Assembly (NCBI GenBank): GCA_027922465.2
Contig: BQMF02000049.1
Coordinates: forward strand, 744,001-808,000
Length of the DNA: 64,000 nt
DNA from: Turritopsis dohrnii
Lineage: Eukaryota; Cnidaria; Hydrozoa; Anthoathecata; Oceaniidae
Reading direction: 5' to 3'
Under the pieces are notes generated by a model. The model did no database searches and was not told the origin of the DNA. It saw nothing but the letters and a program-made list of their open reading frames with translations. Both the position numbers and the translations under genes were made by a program. This document shows positions 1 to 10,640 of this stretch, in pieces. Each line of letters begins with the position of its first letter. Position 1 is the stretch's first letter.

Positions 1-283
1 GAATAAACTTTAGCGATTGGAGAATTCCCTTGATGAATAATTTATATTGTGGCAACCAACATTTCGGTAAATGTACCGAAACAAGCTGTCAAATAACTCG
101 TTTTTAAAGCCGCTAAGATAAATAAAATAATAAAAATGCTTGAAAATATTTAAAGTTCCACGCTCTGAAAAAATTACCAGTTGCTTTTTTTTTCTCAGGA
201 TTTTCACAACTTTCTCATAAACCTGATTTTAAAATAAAGCAAGACATTGAACGTTATTATACTGACGAAAAAAAACCATTTAC

Positions 284-3200
284 CTTGGCCGAATAATAGT
301 TTTCCCCATCCGGCTTCTTCACTCTTCCTCGTTCCAGGAATTTACCGCCGATAATACCGGAATTTCTTTGCGGCGGTTCGAAAACAAGTATCGTATCATC
401 GGACATGAAATACGAAATGGTAAATCGGCGATCAACTTGGATTGGTCTTTGCGTATCCATTTTGGCCACAAAACGTAGAACATTACTCTCCAACCCATGT
501 CTGTTGAAAAAAACAACACACACATATAGTCAAAAACATCAACATCAACTCTTTAATTCAAAGTAGACGTTTGTTATCAGCAATAGTTTCATCCCTGGAA
601 GAATTATACAGAGAAATCTAACTAAAGCATTACCTGTCTTTTTGCATGAATTTAATGAAATCCCTCTTTGGCGGCTTCGGTATCAAACTCAAGCAGTTGC
701 ATAACGAGTCTTCTTCGGATCCAAAACCATTATATGGTGGCAGCTCTCGTTCTTTCTTATCGCTTCTTTCTGATTTGTAGTTGATGGGGTTGAAGTCATC
801 TATATAAAAACAGAAACTACTTTTCATTCTTTTCCCAATAAAAACTTCGAAAGATTTACCTGGACTACTTTCACAGCTGAAGACTATAAGGGCTCCGCAT
901 CAAATAGGCTACTGAAACTTGAAATGATAGCTTTTTCGTCTACTCTTATGATGTTGTGAAGTGGTTAGCACTATTGAGTGGCACCACTGAAATCAATGTT
1001 TGATTTTCAGGCACGTTATATCTCGATACGCCACTCTAATGCACTTTTAAACCTCATTAAGATATCATTAAGAGATCACTCGATTCACAGCACAGTTACT
1101 TCTCCTAGAAGACATCTTGAAGAGAAGAGCGACTCCTTCAAGGCCTGAAACAGTTTACAAATGCAAACGAACAAACATTGATACGAACCTACGCTAAATT
1201 TCGATTTGTAATACTCCTGTGTGAATTCATCGCAACAGCATATGCGAAACTTTCGTCCCCGAACGTTAATAACGGCACCGATCATCAGATCAGAATCGTG
1301 ATAATAGTCTGTGTATATAGCACCTGTTTTCAAACTGTCCAATATATAACGACCACCTTGTCCGGTTGGTCCAAATACATTGAGCACTGTGCGCTTGGTG
1401 ATCTGTCCAGGTTGATGCATGTCGATTGGCTCCTATTAAAATACACATAAATATGAAGTTTTGAATATAAAAACTTGTTTTTGATTCAAATGCTCAATTT
1501 GAGATTCCAAAGAACAAATAATTGAATTGGAATCACGTTTGTAGTTAAGTGAATAAATTTTCTTCGTTTAGCTACTAATGATAAAGTATATACTTAAGGT
1601 TTTTCTTAGCATCTGTTGAAACATAACTACGATTAAACTAATTCCGAGTGCCCGAGCGACACAGGCATGGGGGCATAAATGTTAATTAACTTGTAATTGT
1701 GAACACCACTGAAAGTTAGGAATAAGTTACAATAGAACGAAGATGTAACTTTGGAAGAGTAGAGCTTTAACTTTTGAGTGAAATAAAAGAACTTAAGTTT
1801 TTGTCTGCGGAGAAACAAAGGTACAGCATCTCTTCCAGAATAAGGTGGTATTATCTCCCTAATCTCCACGGTATCATCGGCCAGAAAATAATGGAGAACA
1901 CATTCTCTTGGATCGCCAAACATGGAATCGGTATCATCCCAGAAACAGTAAAACCTCAATACACGACGATCCTTCTCCAGGAACTGTCTCAAGGTATCTT
2001 CCTTTTCATAAGGTCTCAGTGGCTGCATGCTCTGCTGCAGTTCCTGTCGATGCTGGGCGTAAGGGTCGGACGGTGTTTCCGCAGATGAATTCACACGGAT
2101 GCCGAGTTTCTTAAGAAAGTTCATGGTGAAGTTATCTCAACCCTATAAATAGAAAAACAAAATTAATCCATTACGCCATAATACTTCATGAAAGTCAGGA
2201 AAGAGATATCGCAACCTTGGTCAAACAAGGTACATTTTTCACACTCAATGATAGAAATTTATTTGACTATTATTTATTTATTTATTTATTATTAATTGTC
2301 TTTCAGTCACTTCCATATTTCACAATGGCTATTCGTCCTATTAAAATAAGCATATTTAAATAAAGAAATAATTTATTATGAAAAAATATACCGTATAGAA
2401 TATAATTTTCAAAAGATACTGGCAAAAGACTGCGAACGGAATTGGAATCTTGTACTTGGTTGGAAACTTGGAGAAATTGAAAATTTGAAACTGACTAAAG
2501 CAAAAGTTGATTGGAACTAAATGATCCTGGAACTAGCAGTATTGGTATTGATAAGACTTTAAAATTTTCAAATATTTTAAGTATAAATATACTAAATAAA
2601 TTAACGATGGCTACCCTGAAAAGATAATGTACTAGAAGCTTGGAGACTTGCAATATCACTAAGGTTGAGATATCTCTTTCCTGACTTTCATGAAGTTACT
2701 ATGTTCACTATTCTTCACTGTTTTAAGCCATCAAAATTATGCTTATTCGTTGTAACAAAAGTTCTGGTCAAGTCCTCTACAAAAATGTTATAATAATGAA
2801 AGTACTATACATGCATCATGTTAGTATGGAACAGTTTAAAACGTTACAGCTTTGTGGATAATACTGGAATTAAATTCAAATTTTGAAACTTTCAAAGCAT
2901 ACCAGGCTGTACGTTTTCATCAGGTATTTGCAGCATAACAGAAATTTCATTATTGTTCAAATTATTTACAAAAAAATCTATTATCGGGTGGTGGGTGTTA
3001 GAATGACAGATAATGTAAGCTCTTGGGAAAATTAATCAAATTTTCACAGGCAACTTTGTAGACAAGAAAGATTTGGACCCTTGTAAGAGACTGAAATCTC
3101 ACCGTAACATGAAAGGAACGTGAGTATAATGTCAACTGCTTTCCCACATTGAAATGTTCAACTGTATAGAATTCTTCATCATTTGGAGGGGGTAAAGGAA

Positions 3201-5273
3201 CACGATGACGATGTATCAAAGTTCCTTGAGGTATACCGCTGTTTACAACTTTCCTCTCGATCACTTGGATGCTATCATCTTCCAAATAGAAATATATTTT
3301 ACATTTGCGGATTCGATGCTGTTCTTCACGTTTTTCATGAACTGCTTTTTGGAAATATGCATCAAAACAAAGCACTTGTCGATCAAAAGCAACCCAAGCA
3401 GGGGCTTGTGGTCCATTTCCCTTAGGACATGAACTGTGTTTTGGTTTTGATTTTCCACCGGGCATGGGATCTCCACCTAAAAATGAAAATTTTGAAGGAT
3501 TACCATAGGCAAATAACTGATACAAGAGGACTGTTGAGCATTAGAACAAATAAGAATTTATTGAGGAAGAGTGAAAAAGAGCATACCAATGCCAGACTTC
3601 TGTTCCCCAACATGTACAGCAACATCATTTCGATAATCAAAGCATTGCGATTTATGAAAAGCATCTTTCCCGAGCTGTACAATATAAATGGGAATAATTT
3701 AGAATTGAAAATTGTTCTTTACCATAAACATCTTTTGATATGGCAATTTAAAATACTAGCCGCCAAGGCGGCGTCACTCGCCGCCCATGTGCACCTGCTC
3801 TGTGTCACCCCGGAGACCCCAATAAACCTCATATTTCCTGAAAAACGGCTCGTACAACTTGTGTTCAGCCAGAGGCAGATTCGAAATCAAATATCAAATA
3901 TCAGTTTAAACAATGGTTCCAAAAAAACCCAAATTTCATGATGTGTTACTTATTTATTTTTTAAAACAATCGTTAATCAGTACAACAATACACTCAAAAC
4001 GTAGGGAGAAAAAACTTCAACTTTTTATTAGCTTTTGTTTTAAAAAAGTTACGCGCTCTAACATGGGTGCTATCAAACAGGGGGAAAATTGTTTCTCTTC
4101 TTAAAAACTTCACACGAGAGGAGAGAAAAAAGGCACGTGCTAAATGAATAAAAAGAATAAAAAAAAACGTTCGATCAGAAGCGCTTAACAATTAGAAAAA
4201 GAAATTAAGTTATTAAAAGAAAAGCAAAAAAATATCTTGTTTTATGATAGCTACCCTTTTTTTACCTATCAGTTTTTAAGCATTTTGATTGCTCGAAAAA
4301 AAAGTTCACCCGTCTCAGACAGTCAGGCAAGGATACGTTAGGATACACTGGCAAACATGTTGCCACTGCTGCTTTTTGTCCAAACTGTTTAATCAGTTAG
4401 TGTCTTTGTATTTAGTTGATGTATTGTTTTCAAAGCCAACGTAGTCAACGTAGTCCTTGGAATATAAAAATAACAATAATAATAAAAACAAAACGTTATT
4501 CCTATTAGTTCATCAGCCAAAACAAGTCACGTTCGATTGGGGTTGCAATGTATTTGCTTCGAACTCACGTTGCACACAAAAAAATAAATAATTTCGCTCA
4601 CAACTCAATCTACCATTTTGCGTGACTTACAAACAAACAAACAAACAGACAAAGAATCGGATATTAATATATAGACTTTGGATTCCATGTCCTTGTTTAG
4701 ATACTCCGCATGTGAATATCTAATATCTCTGAGGGGTCATATGTTGATGATAAATAACGTTTTAATGGGCATTTAGAAAACATAGATATCATCTGTGTTT
4801 CAAAATGTTGGAAATGGAAATTTTAAAGCTGTTTTTTTAAATGAATATACCGAATTTCAAAATAATTTTTGCATCGATAGAAAGCCATTTTCAAGTTCTT
4901 TCGGCTAGTATATTTTTGTGAAAAATGAAACAGTAATTTTTGAAAAAATAAGGAAAATGTCTTGGAAAAATGTTATTAAATTTTTAATGGTCGATTAACA
5001 CATTTTTCACAAAAGCACAATATCCGAAAGAACTTGAAAACGGTGTAAAAATTATTTCGAAATTCGGTATATTCATTTAAAAATTTAAAAAGTTTTAAAA
5101 TTTCCATTTCCAACATTATGAAACACACTGTATAAGTTAATTTTGTGATTATTGCCTGATTGAGAGATGGAGAAAATTCTATTATGAAAAGGAATTGAAT
5201 AGAAAATATATAGAGAGAGTATGAACAGAACCTTTCGATCAAAAGACATTCCTGGCAGCAATGTTAGCGTCAT
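284..5273 (-). CDS. EFHC2: EF-hand domain-containing protein EFHC2-like, DM10 protein (3' end outside window)
   Basis: Axonemal protein of the EFHC1/EFHC2 family, which lines the inside of ciliary doublet microtubules (family knowledge). Exons read on the minus strand: 5273-5232 (start ATG, LLPGMSF motif), 3674-3587 (FHKSQ...GEQK), 3476-3103 (DM10 domain 1: WVAFDRQVL, YFYLEDDSIQV, NSG), 2142 to about 1793 (end of DM10-1, then DM10-2 with RFYCFWDD, HYFLADDTVEI), 1432-1189 (HQPGQIT, CDEFTQEYYKSK), 799-634 (PPYNGFGSEEDSL) and 500-284 (DM10-3: SYFMSDDTILVFEPP, NSGIIGGKF). All have AG/GT borders and matching phases except the 1793 donor. The end of DM10-3 and the C-terminal EF-hand are off the left edge. 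Intron 1 contains a Helitron and an inverted-repeat element. Odd: codon 2139-2137 is TGA exactly where the family has Cys (DCDxFT), so the copy is either mutated or needs readthrough. Identity is strong; functionality is uncertain. Confidence 0.88.
3756..4675 (-). mobile_element. Non-autonomous Helitron, copy A
   Basis: On the minus strand it starts with TCTATATATTAAT and ends with a GC-rich hairpin (GCCGCC..GGCGGC) followed by CTAG and a flanking T. These are Helitron hallmarks: 5' TC, 3' CTRR, hairpin near the 3' end, insertion at an AT dinucleotide. Both ends match the copies at 60435-62576 and 62577-63060. No Rep/helicase ORF is present. It sits in intron 1 of the EFHC2-like gene. The base before the 5' TC is G rather than the expected A. 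Confidence 0.82.
4795..5126. repeat. Long inverted repeat (MITE-like) in EFHC2 intron 1
   Basis: The left arm (about 4795-4910) and right arm (about 5020-5126) are imperfect reverse complements, with GTGTTTCAAAATGTTGGAAA on the left and TTTCCAACATTATGAAACAC on the right. The loop is roughly 100 bases. Nothing is encoded; the small ORFs across it are chance. A fold-back MITE is likely. No clear target duplication was found. Confidence 0.7.
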
Positions 5274-5489
5274 TTTGTCTATGAGTTATGACTATCCAGA
5301 GTTTCTTTCATCAACAGTGTGTATGACCACTCACTGTACTACTCTTTGCTCTTTTGCTCGCAGATTTCACTGCCATATTTAATATGTTTCTAGGAAAATG
5401 GACAGGGGGTACTGGATTTCTATGGCGATTCACAATTATTATTTTCAAATGACGAAAATAATCAATTATAAACTATGAAAATAGCTTTT

Positions 5490-6340
5490 AGCTCTTGGAA
5501 GCAGCTTATTTGTGGTGTTCAACAAGGCTCAATACTCGGTCCGTTATTGTTTAACATATTAATGATCTTATATCTATTTTTGAAAATACGAATATAAATT
5601 TATGCAACTACGCTGATGACAACACCCTTTATACGTTTTGTGAGAAGTTAACTGACGTAAAACATTATTTTTTAGAAAATGGTTTTTTATCTATTTCTAA
5701 ATGGTTTTCCAACAACGGGCTGACACTTAATGCTAGATAGTGTAAACTGCTCATTCTTGGAAAACCTAAAAATGAAGTTACTATGGACTTAAATTTGAAC
5801 TATTTTATACGAATCACAAAGTGTGCTTGGTGTTGATCTTGACAACAAATTTTCTTTCACTGACCACGTAGACCAATAATGCAGAAAGGCAATGCCAATA
5901 CCAATGCCTTGAATCGTTTATCACATTTTGTATCTGTAGAACAACGCAATATTTTGAGAGAAATGCGTTTATTTTTAGTAATTTTAGTTATTGCCCATTA
6001 ATATGGGATTATCTTGTAGATCAATATCGCACAGAATTAATCGTATCCAGAGCAGGGCTTTTAATTTATTTCTGATTATTATAAAAACGGCATTTATGAC
6101 AGGCACTGTTGTCTGCTTCTAGAAGAGGTACTCAAAACAAAACTTCGATTGCATCCCTCTTATATGAATGACGTTTTTACGTTTAAAAATATACGTCACA
6201 ACCTTCGTTCGAATTGCTTCCTCGAGTGTAAAAGTGTAAGGTCCTCCAATCATGGTTGACGAACCATTTCTTGCATCATCGCCCAATTATGGGATGCTCT
6301 CCCGGTAACTGCGAAAGAGGCGACGTCATTGGTTCACAAA
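5490..6340 (+). pseudogene. Decayed non-LTR reverse transcriptase fragment
   Basis: Translating across several frameshifts gives the CR1/Jockey-type RT core: GVQQGSILGPLLFN near 5515, then a YADDN active-site block near 5608, then SKWFSNNGLTLN near 5700. A C-terminal RT tail follows near 6230-6340 (IMGCSPGNCEE-like block). Stops and frameshifts interrupt every segment, and the 5' half is absent. It is a dead LINE remnant on the plus strand, unrelated to its neighbours. Confidence 0.8.
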
Positions 6341-6713
6341 GAATAATAATAATAACAATAATAATGATATATTTCACAGTATCTCCAAAATTTTACAATT
6401 GGCTCTTGACCTGGAAATTGAAAAAATTATGTATATGTAGCGTCTAAAAAATATTGTATATTAAAAAAATACTGGCAGAAACTAGAGAGACAGTCGTAGT
6501 GTAGGACGTGGCTAGGTGTAGAGTAGAAGGCCCAGATAGTCGTAAACCAAGAAGCCTGTCGACTGAAGTTAATAAAACTAGGAAATGGGACATGACTAAA
6601 CCTAAGGACTAACGTAATGTAGACCGATGTGTAGGACCAAATTGAGGTTAGAATCGAATACTAGAAAAAAAAAAAACTGTTATAATATATTAAATTTATA
6701 AATTAATTCCTCC
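6341..6713. other. Non-coding spacer
   Basis: AT-rich sequence with a short AAT microsatellite near 6346-6370. No coding signal or clear repeat boundary is visible. Confidence 0.5.
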
Positions 6714-7157
6714 ATGGCAGTGAAGATAGAACTTAGACCAAAAAGTAATCTAAAACCTAAAATGGGACTAGATGCTGTAAAATCTGCTCCTCGTATATTC
6801 AATGCGTTTCATCATTCCCCTTGGCAACGGGGAAATTATGGGACATACGTTGTAGTATGTCGTGCAAGTCAAAAAACATCATTATACTTTTTACTGTGTA
6901 ATAAATGTAGGAAGACATCGTACATTGGAAAAACAAATAATTTGAGACTAAGGAAGAATCAACATTATCTCTACGTGCAGAACCGGAAATGGAAGTGACA
7001 AATTCGACTTGCATGTTTATAATTGCAACAAAAACATGCCCTCAACAGAGCTATATTTTAAATTATATTTAATGTTGGAATTAAAAGACCCAGCACTACT
7101 ACTAGCCTATGAATCACATTTCCACAAGTTAAAATATGACACTTTAAACCGATAAAC
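6714..7157 (+). pseudogene. GIY-YIG-like nuclease fragment, frameshifted
   Basis: The ORF 6714-6998 contains LLCNKCRKTSYIGKTNNLRLR, resembling the GIY-YIG motif with a preceding CxxC pair. After a frameshift near 6985 the frame continues with GSDKFDLHVYNCNKN and YFKLYLMLELKDP up to about 7157. Such domains occur at the C-terminus of Penelope-like elements and in other cnidarian repeat ORFs. No reverse transcriptase is attached here. Family placement is uncertain. Confidence 0.5.
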
Positions 7158-7606
7158 GCCATCCGCCCATGATATATATTCAACGTTTTTATTGACTCCT
7201 GATTTTGTTTTATAATTGTTACATACGTTTTACCTTTTACTGCTCCCAAGAAACAATACCGAATATTCAAAAAATATTTTACCGCCACGCACATCATTCA
7301 CAACAGAGCTGACGAGTGCAAACGAAAGGCCTTCTCGTAATTCCCAATTAATCAATTTCCCCGTAACATATATATATATATATATAAATGTAGTGAGAAA
7401 GAATTTAGGCGCCGAAACTGTAGATATATAAAGTAAAGAGGTGGGTGAATAAGACACAAACAAGGCGGAGGTTGCCACAACGCGTTTCACGTCTGTTGAC
7501 GATTTTCAAATGGTTACAATCTTTTTTATGTTACCATTTTTATTAATAAGACCGTTTCTAAGCAACAATATTTGACGTTAGGAAATGAAAATGGAAAATG
7601 GGTGTG
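7158..7606. other. Non-coding; (TA)n tract and probable Penelope 3' flank
   Basis: A (TA)n microsatellite lies at about 7367-7386. The stretch from roughly 7420 to 7606 follows the Penelope stop codon on the minus strand and is probably its 3' untranslated region. The ORFs crossing it look like shadows. Confidence 0.45.
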
Positions 7607-8233
7607 TTAACTCCTCCGGTTTAGACTAGGTCTGTATTGGTTGATAAACTTAGCTTCGTGTGTTTCCCTGTTCGTACGGTCAGTTGATCTAAGTTTGAAG
7701 AAGGGGAATATTGAGAATTTTGCGTTTCCGCAGTTGCGTAGATGTTGTTCTACGTACGTAAAAAAGAGCCCTGAAAACATAATCATTCACATAGGAACAA
7801 ATGACCTGAAAAAAGATTATTGTTCTGAAACGATTGCAAGTAACATCATGCAGCTAGCTACTGAAACAGTGGAAAATTGTGGTGAAAATACGACGGTGAT
7901 GGTTTCAAGTCTGATCAGAAGAAATGATGATCTAAATGGAAAGTGTCAGGAGGTAAATACTTACTTAGAAAAAATGTGCAGTCAACAAAATATCGGTTTT
8001 CTTAAGCATAACAACTTAGATCCTTCTCATCATACAAACCGAAGCAAGTTGCACCTAAATCGAAGAGGTAACGATATTCTCACAGATAACTTTAAATTTT
8101 ATATTACCTGTTGAACTTACCAAGAATCTGAACAGAAAAAGACTGAACATACTAATCCTCTCAAAGTCCTAAAGCAAAACTCGAAACTTAGAAACAATGT
8201 TTTAATCTCCTACTTAAATATCAATTCCTTAGG

Positions 8234-8749
8234 GACTGTTCACAAATGACGTCAACTGTTAGGGGGGGGAGGGAGGGTTATGCCAAAGTTGACGCTAGTT
8301 GACGGAGGGGGGGGGGAGGTGATACTAGTCAACCTTCACAATTTTCAGAACCTTGATTTTTCCAATTAAGTAAAAGTTTTTTATGAAAATGTGAATGTAC
8401 TGTTTACTTTGATGTGGTCCGTAGTGGCGTGGGAAAGTCCTTCCATATTGTTGGCTTCGTTCCGTTCCACCGTTTTTCGCTCACATGGAGATTGATCAGA
8501 GAATTACACGAAGATCATTGCAAATATTTTTACGTCTAATTAAAAATGCGTAAGAAACTAAGATACAAAAGGACCAGTGGGGTGGAGGCTGTTGTTTTGT
8601 TTTTGGAGGGGGGAGGGGGGTCTCTTCTCAAACGATGACGTCAACTGAGGGGGAGGGGGGCAACGCAAAGTTGACGCAGGTTGACAGAGGGGGGAGGGGG
8701 GGGTCAAAAAGTTTGAAAAATTGGTTGACGTCATTTGTGAACAATCCCT
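8234..8749. mobile_element. TTA-flanked MITE inside the LINE
   Basis: Terminal inverted repeats GGGACTGTTCACAAATGACG and CGTCATTTGTGAACAATCCC bracket G-rich subterminal blocks that repeat the motif GTTGACG. TTA flanks both ends, the 3-bp target duplication typical of PIF/Harbinger-like elements. Removing the element together with one TTA restores the LINE endonuclease reading frame. No transposase is encoded. Confidence 0.82.
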
Positions 8750-9069
8750 TACGAAATAAGTTTGAGGATATGAAAAGCCTGGTCTCGGAAAATGTTGACA
8801 TCTTGTGTGTGGCCGAGAGTAAATTGGATGCTTCTTTCCCGAAGGGACAATTCTCTATCAAAGGCTTCAAAATACCAATTCGCCTTGATGTTAGTAGTAC
8901 GAGTGGAGGTTTAATTCTTTTCTGTAAAGAAAACCTTCCTTTTCGTCTACTTAAATGTCCTTTTGTGAAAGAAGACATCCAATGTATTGCCGGTGAATTA
9001 AATTTGAGAAGAAAAAGATGGCTTGTGCTGTCAGTTTGAAATCCTCGACTCCAAGGCCTAACGTATTTT

Positions 9070-10545
9070 TTGAATGAACTCATTAAAATTATTGATTTTT
9101 ACTCCATTATCACTGACATTATCGCTGGCCCTATCTCTTTTTGCATAAATCAAATGTTTGCTTCCTCATCATTCCCAAAGCCTCTAAAACTTGCTGATGT
9201 CACTCCCATCTTCAAAAAAGAGGATAGGTTTCTTAGGGAAAACTATAGACCAATAAGTGTATTACCAGCATTTTCAAAACTCTTTGAAAAGATTATTTTT
9301 ATTCAGCTTAATGAACATTTTGATGACATCTTACATCCCGTTCTCTGTGGGTTCCGCTCCAAGCATAATACCCAACATGCTCTCCTTCGCATGATAGGCC
9401 AATGGCAAAAATGCCTAGACAAATCTGGCAAAGTTGGTGCATTATTAATTGATTTGTCTAAGGCTTTTGAATGCATTGATCATAATCTTTTGATTGCCAA
9501 ACTTGCTTGCTATGGACTCGATTTCAAAAGTCTAAAACTTTTAAGGAATTATCTAAATGGTCGTTTTCAGCGTACAAAAATTACGACGATCTATAGTTTG
9601 TGGTTAGAAATACTGAAAGGAGTCCCTCAAGGATCTATTTTAGGACCCCTTTTATTTAATATTTTTCTAAATGATTTATTTTTTGTGATTAAAAAATCTA
9701 GCATCTGTAACTTTGCAGATGATAATACCTTATTCAAGTGTGCATGTTCTTTGGCCGAAGTCCAGTCCAGTCTAGAATGTGACCTCTTAAGCACACTTTC
9801 TTGGTTCGATTCAAACATGTTAGCTGCCAATCCTAAAAAGTTCCAGATGCTAGTTCTAGGAGATAAAGACCCAATCACTATCAACATTGGCTCAGTCACC
9901 ATCAAATCTGTAGAAACTGTCGAATTACTGGGTATCTACATCGATAGCACTTTAAAATTCTCAGGGCATATATCGAACCTTTGTCTCAGGGCGAAACGTA
10001 GATTACATAGCCTAAACAGAATTCGAGGTTTTCTACAGCGTGACCAACTGTTATTACTCATAAATTCATACATTTTATCAATTTTTTATTATGCTCCAAT
10101 AATTTGGATGTTATGTAGTAAATCTCAATCCAGAGAAATCGATAACATTCTAAAACGGGCTTTACGAGCTGCCCACAATGACTTCTCAACTGATTTTAAG
10201 TCTTTACTACAAAATTCCAAACTCGTAAGAGTACATGAGACACACCTTAGGTTTCTTGTCTGTGAGATATACAAGACTCTAAATTCATTAAATCCTCCTT
10301 TCATGCAAACACTTTATGCTCTTAAACCGGTACAATACTCTTTGCGAAACCGTAATCTCCTTGTCATACCACCTGCAAAATCCGTTCGTTTTGGTACCCA
10401 ATCCTTTTTGTTTCGTGGAAGCTTGCTCTGGAATAGTATCCCAGACAGTTTGAAATCATCAGTGTCTCTAAACTCTCTCAAGACATCCCTCAAAGCAATT
10501 GATCTTTGTAGTTTATGTAATTGTAGAATTTGTTCACGTTTTTAA
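9070..10545 (+). CDS. LINE reverse transcriptase ORF, 491 aa
   Basis: Open RT frame inside the LINE at 7755-10637. Visible blocks: NYRPISVLPAFSKLFEKII (about residue 58), GFRSKHNTQHAL, LLIDLSKAFECIDH (first catalytic Asp), GVPQGSILGPLLFNIFLNDL and NFADDN (catalytic Asp pair, with F replacing the usual Y), followed by the LINE C-terminal region (SLLWNSIP). The first Met is probably not a true start, because the frame lacks the endonuclease and the RT N-terminus. Enzymatically it is unlikely to support transposition alone. It ends about 65 bases before the poly(A). Confidence 0.85.
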   Translation: MNELIKIIDFYSIITDIIAGPISFCINQMFASSSFPKPLKLADVTPIFKKEDRFLRENYRPISVLPAFSKLFEKIIFIQLNEHFDDILHPVLCGFRSKHNTQHALLRMIGQWQKCLDKSGKVGALLIDLSKAFECIDHNLLIAKLACYGLDFKSLKLLRNYLNGRFQRTKITTIYSLWLEILKGVPQGSILGPLLFNIFLNDLFFVIKKSSICNFADDNTLFKCACSLAEVQSSLECDLLSTLSWFDSNMLAANPKKFQMLVLGDKDPITINIGSVTIKSVETVELLGIYIDSTLKFSGHISNLCLRAKRRLHSLNRIRGFLQRDQLLLLINSYILSIFYYAPIIWMLCSKSQSREIDNILKRALRAAHNDFSTDFKSLLQNSKLVRVHETHLRFLVCEIYKTLNSLNPPFMQTLYALKPVQYSLRNRNLLVIPPAKSVRFGTQSFLFRGSLLWNSIPDSLKSSVSLNSLKTSLKAIDLCSLCNCRICSRF

Positions 10546-10609
10546 TCTATTTTGTTGGTGTAAATTAGATAAAAACTATGTAAAACCAACGGTAAATAAA
10601 ATGGGAAAT

Positions 10610-10640
<31 letters not shown>

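Larger units (their letters stand above)
7755..10637 (+). mobile_element. CR1/Jockey-type LINE inserted in the Penelope element
   Basis: 5' to 3': end of ORF1 with an SGNH-esterase-like domain (NIIIHIGTND near 7780, SKLHLNRRGN near 8045; stop 8114); endonuclease start (LISYLNINSL), broken by a MITE at 8234-8749, then DILCVAESKLD and GGLILF up to 9039; reverse transcriptase 9070-10545; poly(A) of 27 or more bases ending at 10637. TACG is found on both sides (7751-7754 and 10638-10641), a probable target duplication. Between 9039 and 9090 the endonuclease C-terminus and the RT N-terminus are missing, so the copy is internally deleted. Confidence 0.85.

Noticed and set aside
2137..2139. Calling the EFHC2-like gene a selenoprotein
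   Set aside because: Only the Cys-to-UGA position is visible. The SECIS region is off the window and the family is not known to contain selenocysteine; a nonsense change is simpler.
7227..7490. Overlapping ORFs across the (TA)n tract
   Set aside because: Low-complexity frames (YIYIYI) produced by the dinucleotide repeat, lying in the Penelope 3' flank.
10542..10640. C-terminal polyphenylalanine part of a minus-strand ORF
   Set aside because: This is the LINE poly(A) read backwards; the true Penelope frame continues at 7754.
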